From assembly GCF_900099905.1 (NCBI RefSeq), contig NZ_FNEE01000032.1:1-62113 (forward strand): DNA of 62,113 bases. Reading direction: 5' to 3'. A program made the position numbers and the translations under genes. Within the stretch, counting starts at the first letter, position 1. Each line of letters begins with the position of its first letter. Shown piece by piece: positions 49,559 to 58,251 of the stretch. The notes under the pieces are model-generated. The model ran no database searches. It was given only the letters and a program-made list of their open reading frames with translations, and was not told where the DNA came from. The DNA comes from Mesorhizobium muleiense (GTDB lineage: Bacteria > Pseudomonadota > Alphaproteobacteria > Rhizobiales > Rhizobiaceae).

Positions 49559-49690
49559 AAAAAATTCTTTCGGATTTGACAGGCATGTCGTCGGTTCCGG
49601 GGAAGTCGTCCTCGGGACCGAGCGGTGGCTCTTGCGCCCATTGCGCGAGCCGCGCCGAGAGGCCAGTGTCGCGATGCAATCGTCTTGCCA
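49557..49690 (-). pseudogene. vapB-like antitoxin 3' remnant
   Basis: The frame ending LAQWAQEPPLGPEDDFPGTDD-MPVKSERIF stops one base inside the vapC-like ATG, the overlap seen in intact vapBC operons. The acidic C-terminal tail resembles toxin-neutralising tails of VapB antitoxins. No N-terminal DNA-binding domain can be recognised upstream, so the gene is truncated. The antitoxin call rests mainly on position. Confidence 0.45.
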
Positions 49691-49872
49691 ACGCATGGGG
49701 ACCGCTGCCCAGGTGCTTCGCAAGACCCCGGGTGAAAGAAAATCCTAGCAACGGCCTGGAATGGGAACATTTTTCTCGCGAGGGCGTGGTGAAGCCGCTC
49801 TGCGTGTCTCGTCGCCCACCATGCCTTGCCGCTATGGTGGGAATAAGCGCACTGCATCGGAGCCCTGTTTTC

Positions 49873-50859
49873 ATGAAGCGATTTTTGCTTGGCGTCGCCA
49901 CATTGGCCGGCCTGTTCCTCGCATCCTCCCAAGCCTGGTCGGCCGACAAATTGCTGAACGCGTCCTATGATGTCGGCCGCGAACTGTTTGCGCAGATCAA
50001 CAAGGCCTTCGTCGCAGAGCACCCCGGCGTGACCGTCGACCAGTCGCACGCCGGGACGTCGGCGCAGGCGCGTGCCATCGCCGAAGGCCTCGGCGCCGAT
50101 GTCGTCACCTTCAACCAGGTCCTCGACATCGACTTCCTGGTCTCGAAGGGGCTTATCTCCGCCGACTGGCAGAAGGACTTCCCCGACAACGCCTCGCCTT
50201 TCTATTCGCTGCCGTCCTTTTTGGTGCGCGCCGGCAACCCGAAGAACATCAAGGATTGGAACGATCTCGTGCGCGACGACGTCCAGGTGATCTTCCCCAA
50301 CCCGAAAACGTCGGGCAATGCGCGCTACACCTATCTCGCGGCCACCGCCTACGCCAAGGAGGCCTTCAAGGGCGACGACGCCAAGGTCAAGGAATTCGTC
50401 ACCAAGCTGTTCAACAACGTGCCGATCTTCGACTCTGGCGGGCGCGCCGCCACCACCACCTTCGTGCAGCGTGAGATCGGCGACGTGCTGATCACATTCG
50501 AGTCGGAAACGCGCGGCGTCCGCAGGGAGTATGGCGATGACAAGTTCGAGCAGGTGACGCCCTCGGTCAGCCTGCTGGCGGAGTTTCCGGTGGCGATCGT
50601 CGACACGGTCGCCGACGAGCATGGCACGCGTGACCTCGCCAAGACCTATCTCGACTTCCTCTACACGCCGCAGGGCCAGGACATCGCCGCCCGCAACGGC
50701 CTGCGGGCTCGCGACGCGGCGGTCGCCACCAAATACAAGGCCGAGTTTCCCGACGTCCGGCTGCTGACGGTCGAAGATGTCTTCGGCGGCTGGGCCAAGA
50801 TCCAGGCCGAGCATTTCGCCGCCGGCGGACTGCTCGACCAGACCTATGGCAGCCGCTGA
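49873..50859 (+). CDS. Second sulfate-binding protein, orphan
   Basis: 328 aa from the ATG at 49873 (MKRFLLGVATLAGLFLASSQ), signal peptide cut near WSA-D (residue 23). The mature part parallels the first sulfate-binding protein: LLNASYDVGRELFAQINKAF, VDQSHAGTSAQARAIAEGLGADVVTFN and IFPNPKTSGNARYTYLAATAY. It has no permease or ATPase of its own and probably docks to the CysTWA complex encoded upstream. No good Shine-Dalgarno site is seen before the ATG. A terminator follows. Confidence 0.92.
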   Translation: MKRFLLGVATLAGLFLASSQAWSADKLLNASYDVGRELFAQINKAFVAEHPGVTVDQSHAGTSAQARAIAEGLGADVVTFNQVLDIDFLVSKGLISADWQKDFPDNASPFYSLPSFLVRAGNPKNIKDWNDLVRDDVQVIFPNPKTSGNARYTYLAATAYAKEAFKGDDAKVKEFVTKLFNNVPIFDSGGRAATTTFVQREIGDVLITFESETRGVRREYGDDKFEQVTPSVSLLAEFPVAIVDTVADEHGTRDLAKTYLDFLYTPQGQDIAARNGLRARDAAVATKYKAEFPDVRLLTVEDVFGGWAKIQAEHFAAGGLLDQTYGSR

Positions 50860-50885
50860 AGCAAGCGATCTTCGAAATCGATAGA

Positions 50886-50915
50886 AAACCGGCTTTTGCC
50901 GGCCTTCTTCGTTTT
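50886..50915 (+). terminator. Terminator after the second sulfate-binding protein
   Basis: CCGGC-TTTT-GCCGG stem-loop followed by CCTTCTTCGTTTTT, 30 bases after the stop codon. Confidence 0.75.
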
Positions 50916-51065
50916 TCGCGCTCCGGACAGGTGATTTCCCGCACGTTCCCAGCGCGCCGTCCAAAACGTCACGAAGAATCAACGTGTTTGTGCCTACTGT
51001 GCCCGCGGACGGCTTGTTTCGCGAAACTGCATTGCGCGACAAAACGTCATGATTTGCACACAAAC

Positions 51066-51086
51066 AACCGCCAGATGCGGGCGGTT
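51066..51086 (+). other. Hairpin in the leader of the Rrf2 gene
   Basis: AACCGCC and GGCGGTT arms with a 7-base loop, then GGGGTTTT, ending 17 bases before the Rrf2 ATG. It could be a weak terminator or a leader attenuator. Confidence 0.5.
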
Positions 51087-51111
51087 GGGGTTTTCATGAA
51101 CTGAATCGGGC

Positions 51112-51561
51112 ATGCTTACCAAAAAAGGCAAATACGGCCTCAAGGCCCTCGTGCATCTGTCAGGCTTGCCGGTCGGCCAGCTGGCGTTCGTCAACGACAT
51201 TGCCGTCGCCAACAACATCCCGAAGAAATTCCTGGATGCCATTCTGGGCGAATTGCGCAATGCCGGATTCGTCCAGAGCCGCAAGGGCAAGGAAGGCGGC
51301 TATCGCCTCGCCCGCCCGGCCTCCGAGATCAAGATCGGCCATGTCGTGCGCGTCCTCGACGGGCCGCTGGCGCCGATCCCTTGCGCCAGCCGTACCCAAT
51401 ATCAGCGCTGCGATGATTGCGACGAGGCGACATGCCAGGTCCGGAACATGATGCTGGAGGTGCGCCATGCGATCGCCGAGGTGCTGGACAATCGCAGCCT
51501 CGCCGCCATGCGCGACGCCGACAATGACGATTTTCCAGTCGAACTGACGTCACAGATCTGA
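51112..51561 (+). CDS. Rrf2-family transcriptional regulator (possible sulfur/cysteine regulator)
   Basis: 149 aa. MLTKKGKYGLKALVHLSG opens a winged-helix domain (NNIPKKFLDAILGELRNAGFVQSRKGKEGGYRLA in two parts). A cysteine cluster follows: PIPCASRTQYQRCDDCDEATCQV, which could hold a cofactor or serve as redox switch. Position beside the sulfate-uptake genes suggests control of sulfur assimilation, as known for some Rrf2 proteins such as CymR; the target is not proven. It is convergent with gntK. Confidence 0.9.
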   Translation: MLTKKGKYGLKALVHLSGLPVGQLAFVNDIAVANNIPKKFLDAILGELRNAGFVQSRKGKEGGYRLARPASEIKIGHVVRVLDGPLAPIPCASRTQYQRCDDCDEATCQVRNMMLEVRHAIAEVLDNRSLAAMRDADNDDFPVELTSQI

Positions 51562-51598
51562 TCTGGCGTCTTGAAGCGGAATCGGCGCCAGCGAACCC

Positions 51599-52126
51599 TC
51601 ATGAATTCGACTCGAACAGGCTTGTGACGTCGGCGACGATATCGGCGATCGGACGCGTCGCATCGAGCGTCAATGCATTCTCGTCGGCTGCCGGCCGTTC
51701 GAGCGTGGCGAACTGGCTGTCGACCAGGCTTGCCGGCATGAAATGGCCCTGGCGGGAGCCGACACGCTGCTTTGCGGTCGCCGGATCGATTTCCAGGTAG
51801 AGGAACAAAATGTCCTGGCAAAAGCCGCGCAGACGCTCGCGGTAACTGCGCTTGAGCGCCGAGCAGGCGGCGACGACGCTCTGCCCATCGCCGACCGGTC
51901 CGGCAATGCGCAGGCCGATCGCGTCGAGCCAGCCTTCGCGCAATGCGTCGGTCAGCGGCTCGCCGCTTGCCATGCGTGCGACGTTTTCCGGTGGATGCAG
52001 CCTGTCGCCCTCGACGAAGACAGCGCCCAATGCCGCCGCCAGCGCTTCGCCGACCGCCGACTTGCCACAGCCGGCGACGCCCATCACCACGACGGCCGGT
52101 GCGGGCCGAATGCGTTTCCTCTGCAT
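51599..52126 (-). CDS. gntK: Gluconokinase
   Basis: 175 aa from the ATG at 52126; the longer frame upstream lies in the permease gene. Walker A is VMGVAGCGKSAVGEALA, then FVEGDRLHPPENVARMASGEPLTDALREGWL, a GntK signature, YRERLRGFC and GHFMPASLVDSQFATLE. It phosphorylates gluconate to 6-phosphogluconate for the Entner-Doudoroff or pentose phosphate route. It is the last gene of the sugar ABC operon and gives the best clue to that transporter's substrate. Confidence 0.94.
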   Translation of the reverse strand: MQRKRIRPAPAVVVMGVAGCGKSAVGEALAAALGAVFVEGDRLHPPENVARMASGEPLTDALREGWLDAIGLRIAGPVGDGQSVVAACSALKRSYRERLRGFCQDILFLYLEIDPATAKQRVGSRQGHFMPASLVDSQFATLERPAADENALTLDATRPIADIVADVTSLFESNS

Positions 52127-52155
52127 TTGTGCTGTCTTTTCGTCCACGATGCGGG

Positions 52156-53142
52156 TCAGCGGCTCGCCGGCGCGCGGCCGTAAAGCAGGAGCATGGCGAC
52201 GATGACGACGCCATAGATGATCTGCCGCCCCGCCTCCGGCATCTGCATGACGGAAAGAATGGATTGCAAAAGCGTGATCAGGATGACGCCCGCGACCGTG
52301 CCGAGATAGGAGCCGCGGCCGCCGAGGATCGAGGTGCCGCCAAGCACCACCGCAGCGATCGACGGCAGGAGATAGGCGTCGCCCATCGACTGCGCCGCCT
52401 TGGAGGCATAGCCGGCCAGAAGGACGCCGCCGAAGGCGGAGAGGCCGCCGGATACGGCGAAGGCGATCAGCACCACGCGCCGCGTGTCGATGCCGGAGAG
52501 GTAGGCGGCGCGCTCGCGGTTGCCGATGCCGTAGACCGTGCGGCCGAAGCCGGTGCGGGTCAGCACGAAAACCATCGCAGCACCGATCAGCGCCCAGATG
52601 ACGACGGCATTGGGCACGCCCGGAATGGCAAAGCCGGTCGCCAGATAGCGCATCGCCCGGGTCGCCGAATCCTGTGGCGAGAAGCCGCCGGTATAGACCA
52701 CCATCAGCCCTTGCGCGACGGCATTGGTGGCGAGCGTGATGATCATCGAGGGAATGCGCAGATAAGCGACGCCGATGCCGTTGACGATGCCGATCGCGAC
52801 GCCGCAGAAAATGCCGAACGGGATCGCCAGCGCCACGCCGAGCGGGCCGTAGGCGGCGGCCGCACAGGCCATCATCGCGCCCGTCGCCACCGACCACGGC
52901 ACCGACAGGTCGATCTGCCCAAGCAGGATGACCAGCATCATGCCGGTGGCGATGACGCCGAGAAACGACGCCACCTTGAGCTGCTGCAGCAGATATTCCG
53001 GCGACAGGAAGCTGCGCGAATAAAGGCTGCCGACAAACAGCAGCAGCACGATGCAGGCAAAGGCGGTCAGCACCGCAGGGTCGGCGCGGCGGATGAATTT
53101 CGGCATGCGGCCGGCGATGCCGGCGATGGTCGTTTCGCTCAC
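52156..53142 (-). CDS. Sugar ABC transporter permease (RbsC family), 1
   Basis: 328 aa from GTG at 53142, which overlaps the upstream stop (GTGA); a GTG three codons earlier is possible. Eight to ten membrane helices; signatures include GQIDLSVPWSVATGAMMA, GIGVAYLRIPSMIITLATNAV, GRTVYGIGNRERAAYLSGI and VVLGGTSILGGRGSYLGTVAG. Pairs with the next permease. Confidence 0.93.
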   Translation of the reverse strand: MSETTIAGIAGRMPKFIRRADPAVLTAFACIVLLLFVGSLYSRSFLSPEYLLQQLKVASFLGVIATGMMLVILLGQIDLSVPWSVATGAMMACAAAAYGPLGVALAIPFGIFCGVAIGIVNGIGVAYLRIPSMIITLATNAVAQGLMVVYTGGFSPQDSATRAMRYLATGFAIPGVPNAVVIWALIGAAMVFVLTRTGFGRTVYGIGNRERAAYLSGIDTRRVVLIAFAVSGGLSAFGGVLLAGYASKAAQSMGDAYLLPSIAAVVLGGTSILGGRGSYLGTVAGVILITLLQSILSVMQMPEAGRQIIYGVVIVAMLLLYGRAPASR

Positions 53143-54119
53143 AGGAACCACTCCAGCCGGTTGCGGACCCTGAACAGGGCGAAGGCGCCGAGGCTGACGG
53201 CGATCAGCAGGATGACGCCCTGGAACAGCGGCTGCCAGAGCGGATCGAAATCGAAGACGAAGAGCAGGTCGCCGATGGTGCGGAAGGCGAGCGCGCCGAA
53301 AATCGCGCCGATGGCGCTGCCCTTGCCGCCGAACAATGAGACGCCGCCGAGCACCACGGCGGCGATCGAGAACAGCGTATAGGCATTGCCGCTGGCATAG
53401 GCCGCCTCGCCCGTATAGGTGAAGAAGGTCAGGAACAGCCCGCCGATCGCGGCGAGCAGGCCGGCCAGCGCATAGGCGGCGAATTTTCCCCGGCGGATCG
53501 GCACGCCGGACATGTAGGCTGCCATCTCCGAAGATCCTGCGGCATAGGCCGCGCGCCCAAGCACCGAGCGGCTGAACGGCACCCAGACGACGAGCACGAT
53601 GGCCAGCAGCGCCACCAGGCTCGCCGGCACCACGCCGAACAGCCGCCCGGTCAGCGCGTCGGCAAGATCCTCATTGACCGAACCGCCCGGGAACGGTCGC
53701 AGCAGCAGCGCGATGCCGAAATAGACCGCGCCGGTGGCGATGGTGGTGACGATCGGCTGCAGCCGTCCGTAGATGACGATGGCGCCGTTGATCGCCCCGC
53801 ACAGCAGCCCGGTGCCGAGCACCGCGACGACACCGAACGCGGTCTCGATGCCGGTGCCGATGACCAGCCATGAGGCCAGGCAGTTGGTCAGCAGAAAGAT
53901 CATGCCGACGGAAAGGTCGATGCCGGCGGTGATCACCACCAGCGTCTGCGCCATGGCGACGAAGGCAAGCAACACGCCCTTGTTGGAAGCCGTCTGCACG
54001 ACATTGGCGGTAAAGCCGGCCGGATGGTTCGAGGTGTAGATCGTGAACATCACGATGAAGATGCCGAACGCCAGCAGCGTTCCGCGTTGTTCGGCAAGCC
54101 AGTAGCGCCAATCCTTCAC
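53139..54119 (-). CDS. Sugar ABC transporter permease (RbsC family), 2
   Basis: 326 aa. VVITAGIDLSVGMIFLLTNC, GRLQPIVTTIATGAVYFGIAL, GRAAYAAGSSEMAAYMSGVPI and VVLGGVSLFGGKGSAIGAI are the family motifs. The start overlaps the ATPase stop by 4 bases. Two different RbsC-type permeases in one operon imply a heterodimeric channel. Confidence 0.93.
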   Translation of the reverse strand: MKDWRYWLAEQRGTLLAFGIFIVMFTIYTSNHPAGFTANVVQTASNKGVLLAFVAMAQTLVVITAGIDLSVGMIFLLTNCLASWLVIGTGIETAFGVVAVLGTGLLCGAINGAIVIYGRLQPIVTTIATGAVYFGIALLLRPFPGGSVNEDLADALTGRLFGVVPASLVALLAIVLVVWVPFSRSVLGRAAYAAGSSEMAAYMSGVPIRRGKFAAYALAGLLAAIGGLFLTFFTYTGEAAYASGNAYTLFSIAAVVLGGVSLFGGKGSAIGAIFGALAFRTIGDLLFVFDFDPLWQPLFQGVILLIAVSLGAFALFRVRNRLEWFL

Positions 54120-55684
54120 GCGTCTGCTCCTCGGGCTGGCGTCTTCGCCATGCCTTTGACTTTCATCTCTTCGCCATGGATGTTGAGCGCGCTGGCGATC
54201 AGCGCCCGCTCGGTGATCTCGGCGCCGACCAGCGCGCGCTTGACCGCCCCGTCATAGAGCACCAGCACCCGGTCGCAGCAGCCGATCAGCTCGTCATAGT
54301 CGGTCGAGTAAAACAGGATCGCCGCGCCCTGGTCGGCAAGCTTGCGCATCAGCTGATACAGTTCCTGCTTGGTGCCGACGTCGATGCCGCGCGTCGGGTC
54401 GTTGAGCAGGATGATGCGCGGCTGCCGCATCAGCCATTTGGCGATGACCACCTTCTGCTGGTTGCCGCCGGACAGCGCGCCAACCGGGATGTCGAGGCCG
54501 GCCGTCTTGATCGCCAGCAGGGCGACCATTTCGTCGATCAGCCGCTGCTCGGCGGCACGGTCGATGATGCCGGCCCTGGATAACCGGTCGAGTGCGGCAA
54601 AGGAGAGGTTTTCGCGCACCGTCATCGGCAGCATCAGGCCTTCGGTCTTGCGGTCCTCCGGGATCAGCGCCATGCCGATCCGGTCACGGCGGGCCTTGGC
54701 CGGGCTGGCGATCGCCACCGGCTTGCCGTCGATCAGTATCTGGCCGCTGAGGCCGCGCAGCACGCCGAAGAAGGCGAGCAGCAATTCGCGCTGGCCCTGG
54801 CCGTCGAGACCGCCGAGGCCGACGACCTCGCCTGCCCCGACCGTGAGCGAGATATTGTCCAGCCGGTCGGTCCACGACAGTTTTCGCGCCTCAAGCACCG
54901 GAGCGGTTATAGCCGGGGCGCGCACCGGCTTCGGTGGAAAAATATGGCTGTATTCGCGGCCGATCATCAGCTCGACGACTTCATTGTCGCTCTTCGAGCC
55001 CGCAGCATAGCTGGCGACGTTGCGGCCGTTGCGGTACACTGTGCACTGGTCGGCCAGTTCGGCGATCTCGTTCATCCGATGCGAGATGTAGAGCAGCGCC
55101 AACCCTTCCGAGCGCAGCCGCTTCAAGACGCCAAAAATCTTGGCGACGTCGGCCGCGGTCAGCGCCGAGGTCGCCTCATCGAGGATCAGGATGCGCGGCT
55201 TCCTGGCAAGTGCTTTGGCGATCTCGACCATCTGCCGTCTTGAAAGCGGAAGGTCCTTGACCAGCGCCAGCGGGTGGATGTCGGCGGCGCCTGCACGCGC
55301 CAGGGCTTCCTCCGCGATGCGCCGCTGCGCCTTGCGGTCGATCATGCCGAACCGTTTCGGCGGATCGGAAATGACGATGTTGTCGGCGACGCTGAGTTCG
55401 GGGACGAGCGACAATTCCTGGAAGATGCAGACGATGCCGGCCTGGTTGGCCGCGGCCGGCGACGCGAAGCTCACCTCGCTTCCGTCCAGCATCATGCGGC
55501 CTTCGTCAGGCGCGACGACGCCGGCCATGACCTTGATCAGCGTCGATTTGCCGGCGCCGTTTTCGCCGAGGATGGCGTGGATGCTGCCTGGCGTGACCGA
55601 AAGCTCGGCCTTTTCCAGCGCCCGCACACCGCCATAGCGCTTGGATATGCCCTCCATGCGGAAGAGCGGAACCGCACCGTCCAT
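54116..55684 (-). CDS. Sugar ABC transporter ATP-binding protein (RbsA family)
   Basis: 522 aa with two ATPase domains. First: AILGENGAGKSTLIKVMAG, LPLSRRQMVEIAKALA and ILDEATSALTAAD. Second (from about residue 265): GLGGLDGQGQRELLLAFFG, LSGGNQQKVVIAKWL and ILLNDPTRGIDVGTK. As in other RbsA proteins the second domain has degenerate catalytic motifs (GGLDGQGQRE in place of a canonical P-loop; Asp for Glu after Walker B). It drives the two permeases. Confidence 0.94.
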   Translation of the reverse strand: MDGAVPLFRMEGISKRYGGVRALEKAELSVTPGSIHAILGENGAGKSTLIKVMAGVVAPDEGRMMLDGSEVSFASPAAANQAGIVCIFQELSLVPELSVADNIVISDPPKRFGMIDRKAQRRIAEEALARAGAADIHPLALVKDLPLSRRQMVEIAKALARKPRILILDEATSALTAADVAKIFGVLKRLRSEGLALLYISHRMNEIAELADQCTVYRNGRNVASYAAGSKSDNEVVELMIGREYSHIFPPKPVRAPAITAPVLEARKLSWTDRLDNISLTVGAGEVVGLGGLDGQGQRELLLAFFGVLRGLSGQILIDGKPVAIASPAKARRDRIGMALIPEDRKTEGLMLPMTVRENLSFAALDRLSRAGIIDRAAEQRLIDEMVALLAIKTAGLDIPVGALSGGNQQKVVIAKWLMRQPRIILLNDPTRGIDVGTKQELYQLMRKLADQGAAILFYSTDYDELIGCCDRVLVLYDGAVKRALVGAEITERALIASALNIHGEEMKVKGMAKTPARGADA

Positions 55685-55753
55685 CGGCCCCTCCCAAGGC
55701 GCTTTTTCTTCGGGACCGGCGCCGCGGAATACCCGCGGCGCCGAGCGACCAGC

Positions 55754-56878
55754 CTACTGGTTCTCCTTGCTCTGGCCCATGATTTCCTGCGCGGTGAAAT
55801 TGATGCCGCAGGTCGGGAAGGAATTGCCGACGAAGAAATTGTCGGACTGGTCGGGGAAATAGTCCTCGCCCTCCTTGAGGTTCGGATCCTCGACGATCGC
55901 CAGCGGCAGCTTCACCGCCTGCGGGACGACCTGGCCTTCGAGCGCGGCGATCGCCGTCTTGATGGCAACCGCCACCTGGGCGGGTCCGGTTCCGGCCGAC
56001 GAGCATTTCAGCCCTTCTGAGGCAAACTTGGCGCAGAATTTGCGAAAGCCATTCTCCGTTTCGCCGCCGAACGGCACGAACGGATGCTTGGCGTCGATCA
56101 TCGCCTGGACGATGCCGGTGTCGCCGCCCTGCCCGGTGACGCCGTCGAAGGGACCGTTGGTGGCGATCGCGTCGGCCGTAGCCTTTTGCGCGACGCCGTC
56201 GTCCCATTTGCCGACGACTTCGGTGACCTCCCACTTCTTGCCTGAAGCGTCGAGGGCCTCATGGATGCCGTTGTGGCGGTCGGTGTCGACCGACGTGCCG
56301 GCAACGCCGCGCACCTCGAGGAGCTTGCCGCCATTGGGGATATGCTTGATCAGCCAGTTGGCCCACAACTCGCCAAGGCCTTTCTGGTCGACATTGACGT
56401 TGATGGCGTCCTTGGTGTCGAGGATGTTGTCGAAGGCGACCAGCACGACGCCGGCTTGCTTGGCACGCTTGATGACCGGACCGAATGCCGTCGGATTCTG
56501 CGCGTTGACAACGATCGCGTCATAGCCGGAATCGATGAAATTATTGATCGCCGAAATCTGTGCCGGCACGTCTTCGCCGGTCGAGACGACTTTGAATTCC
56601 TTGAGCTTGGCCGCGACTTCCGGCTGCGCCGCATAGGCTTTTGCCGTCTGCACCATCTGGATGCGCCAGGTGTTGGCGATGTAGCCATTGGCGAGCGCGA
56701 TGCGGTACGGGCCTTCCTTCTTGGGGAACTTGAAGAACTGCGTGTCGGCGGCCCATGGCGCGAAGCATTCCGGCTCGGCGGATGGGCCTGCGACGATTTC
56801 CGGTTCGGCGAGCGCCGACGAACTCAGCATGACGAATGCAGTGGCGGCGACGACGCCACCTACGAGTGACTTGATCAT
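55754..56878 (-). CDS. Sugar ABC transporter substrate-binding protein (RbsB-like)
   Basis: 374 aa from ATG at 56878 with GGAGG 8 bases upstream. Signal peptide MIKSLVGGVVAATAFVMLSS, cut near ALA-E (residue 24). Type I periplasmic-binding fold: YRIALANGYIANTWRIQMVQTA, NNFIDSGYDAIVVNAQNPTAF, VVLVAFDNIL and GVTGQGGDTGIVQAMIDA. First gene of the operon binding protein - ATPase - permease - permease - gntK. The linked kinase favours gluconate or a related aldonate/sugar as ligand. Confidence 0.92.
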   Translation of the reverse strand: MIKSLVGGVVAATAFVMLSSSALAEPEIVAGPSAEPECFAPWAADTQFFKFPKKEGPYRIALANGYIANTWRIQMVQTAKAYAAQPEVAAKLKEFKVVSTGEDVPAQISAINNFIDSGYDAIVVNAQNPTAFGPVIKRAKQAGVVLVAFDNILDTKDAINVNVDQKGLGELWANWLIKHIPNGGKLLEVRGVAGTSVDTDRHNGIHEALDASGKKWEVTEVVGKWDDGVAQKATADAIATNGPFDGVTGQGGDTGIVQAMIDAKHPFVPFGGETENGFRKFCAKFASEGLKCSSAGTGPAQVAVAIKTAIAALEGQVVPQAVKLPLAIVEDPNLKEGEDYFPDQSDNFFVGNSFPTCGINFTAQEIMGQSKENQ

Positions 56879-57033
56879 CGATATTCCTCCCAGTTGCAGT
56901 TTCTGATTGTTCTTACGCGTCTCGCGTGCCTGGCTCGGCACCTCCTGCCTTGCCGTCGCGCTTTCAGGGTGGCCGAATGCCAACCCGATCTCCTCCCTCG
57001 TGGCTCAGTAAACCGGAATAAAAACTATCATAT

Positions 57034-57095
57034 TATACATAATAAACAAGCATCAGCTGTCGCTTATATATAATAAACAGACTTTCGCTGTTTCG
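57034..57095. promoter_or_regulatory. AT-rich 31-bp tandem duplication in the sugar operon promoter region
   Basis: TATACATAATAAACA at 57034-57048 recurs as TATATATAATAAACA at 57065-57079; the following bases (GCTGTCGCT / CGCTGTTTCG) are also alike. The low GC content in a high-GC genome marks it as the promoter zone of the binding protein gene. A duplicated promoter or a regulator's repeated site are both possible. Confidence 0.5.
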
Positions 57096-57117
57096 CGAGC
57101 TTTCGCCTGGATACAAC

Positions 57118-57131
57118 TGGTAGCGCTACCA
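57118..57131. promoter_or_regulatory. LacI-type operator candidate
   Basis: TGGTAGCGCTACCA is a perfect 14-bp palindrome with a central CG, the form bound by LacI/GntR-type repressors. It lies between the LacI gene 3' end and the transporter promoter, 240 bp before the binding-protein ATG. A related half-conserved site is at 58426-58439. Confidence 0.7.
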
Positions 57132-57170
57132 TGACGTACAGTAAAGCGGGATTTCGCGATGCCTGCAAGC

Positions 57171-57234
57171 GCTTTCAGCGGCCAGTGCTTTCAGCGGCCA
57201 GTGCTTTCAGCGGCCAGTGCTTTCAGCGGGAAGT
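57171..57234. repeat. Four tandem copies of a 16-bp unit at the end of the LacI gene
   Basis: GCTTTCAGCGGCCAGT is repeated four times (three exact, the fourth with two changes). The last unit overlaps the LacI stop codon at 57223. There are no spacers, so this is not a CRISPR array. Confidence 0.9.
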
Positions 57235-58251
57235 GCTCTCACGGCACTTGAGTTCGAAGCCGAGATCGACGACCGGGTCTTGCGGCCGCTTGCCTGCAAT
57301 CGCCGCGAGCGCCATGGCGACCGACAGCCGGCCGATCTCGTAGCGAGGCGTCCGGACGCTGGTGACGGAGGGGAAAGCCACTTCCATCATGTCGAGATCG
57401 TTGAAGCCTGTGATGCCGATCGTCTTCGGCACGGCGATCGAGGCGCGGTGGCACTCGAACAGCGCGCCGAGCGCGATGTCGTCATTGTTGCAGAAAACCC
57501 CGTCCAGCGTCGGCACCTTGGCCAGCGCGTCGCGAAACAATTCGCGCCCAAGCGTCACGCTGGACGGCACTGGCGTGGTGGTGACAAGCCGCGCGTCGAA
57601 CAGGCCGGCCGCCTCCATCGCCGCGCGATAGCCGGCCAGACGCCGCTGCGAGCGCGGGTCCATGCGCGCGCCGATGAAGCCGATGCGGCGATAGCCCATT
57701 TCGATCATGTGCTCCGTCGCCGCCCTGCCGCCGTCGAAATGCGAGAAGCCGACCATCATGTCGACCGGATCGGGCCCGGTTTCCATGACCTGCACCACTG
57801 GGCAGCCGGCCGTCTCGAGCAGTCTTCGCGAAATTGGCGTCTGGTCGATGCCCGCCACGATCAGCGCCGCCGGGCGCTGCGGGCCGAACACCTGCAGCAG
57901 CCGTTCCTCCTCGAGGCCGGAATAATGGGTGTTGCCGAACTGGATGCGGTAGGAGCTGTCCGACAGGCTGTCATAGATGCCGCGCAGCACTTCGGCAAAG
58001 ACGCTGTTGGTGAGCGACGGCACCAGCACGCCAAAGACCTCGGCGCGCGCCGAAGCCAATGCTCGCGCATTCGGGTCGGGCAGATAGCCGAGCTCATCGA
58101 CAGCCGCCTGGATCTGGCGGCGCAGATCCTCCGAAACGCGCCCCGGCTCGCGCAAGGCGCGGGAGACGGTGATGGCGCCGACGCCGGCCTTGCGCGCGAC
58201 ATCTGCGATCGTCGGACGGCCGCCGCCACGGCGCGAGCGCGGTTTGGTCAT
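57223..58251 (-). CDS. LacI-family transcriptional regulator, GntR-like
   Basis: 342 aa from the ATG at 58251 (MTKPRSRRGGGRPTIADVA). The helix-turn-helix and hinge are visible (PTIADVARKAGVGAITVSRAL and NARALASARAEVFGVLVPSL), followed by a sugar-binding-type effector domain (IGFIGARMDPRSQRRLAGY, FCNNDDIALGALFECHR, IGITGFNDLDMMEVAFPSVTSV). The arrangement resembles gluconate repressors of the LacI family, in line with gntK in the adjacent operon. Probably represses that operon through TGGTAGCGCTACCA at 57118. Confidence 0.93.
   Translation of the reverse strand: MTKPRSRRGGGRPTIADVARKAGVGAITVSRALREPGRVSEDLRRQIQAAVDELGYLPDPNARALASARAEVFGVLVPSLTNSVFAEVLRGIYDSLSDSSYRIQFGNTHYSGLEEERLLQVFGPQRPAALIVAGIDQTPISRRLLETAGCPVVQVMETGPDPVDMMVGFSHFDGGRAATEHMIEMGYRRIGFIGARMDPRSQRRLAGYRAAMEAAGLFDARLVTTTPVPSSVTLGRELFRDALAKVPTLDGVFCNNDDIALGALFECHRASIAVPKTIGITGFNDLDMMEVAFPSVTSVRTPRYEIGRLSVAMALAAIAGKRPQDPVVDLGFELKCRESTSR

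Noticed and set aside
51599..52897. 432-residue frame ending in gluconokinase (fusion protein)
   Set aside because: The N-terminal part is an Arg-rich shadow of the permease gene; a normal GntK starts at 52126.
57171..57234. Possible CRISPR-like array
   Set aside because: The 16-bp units are contiguous with no spacers, and no cas genes are present.
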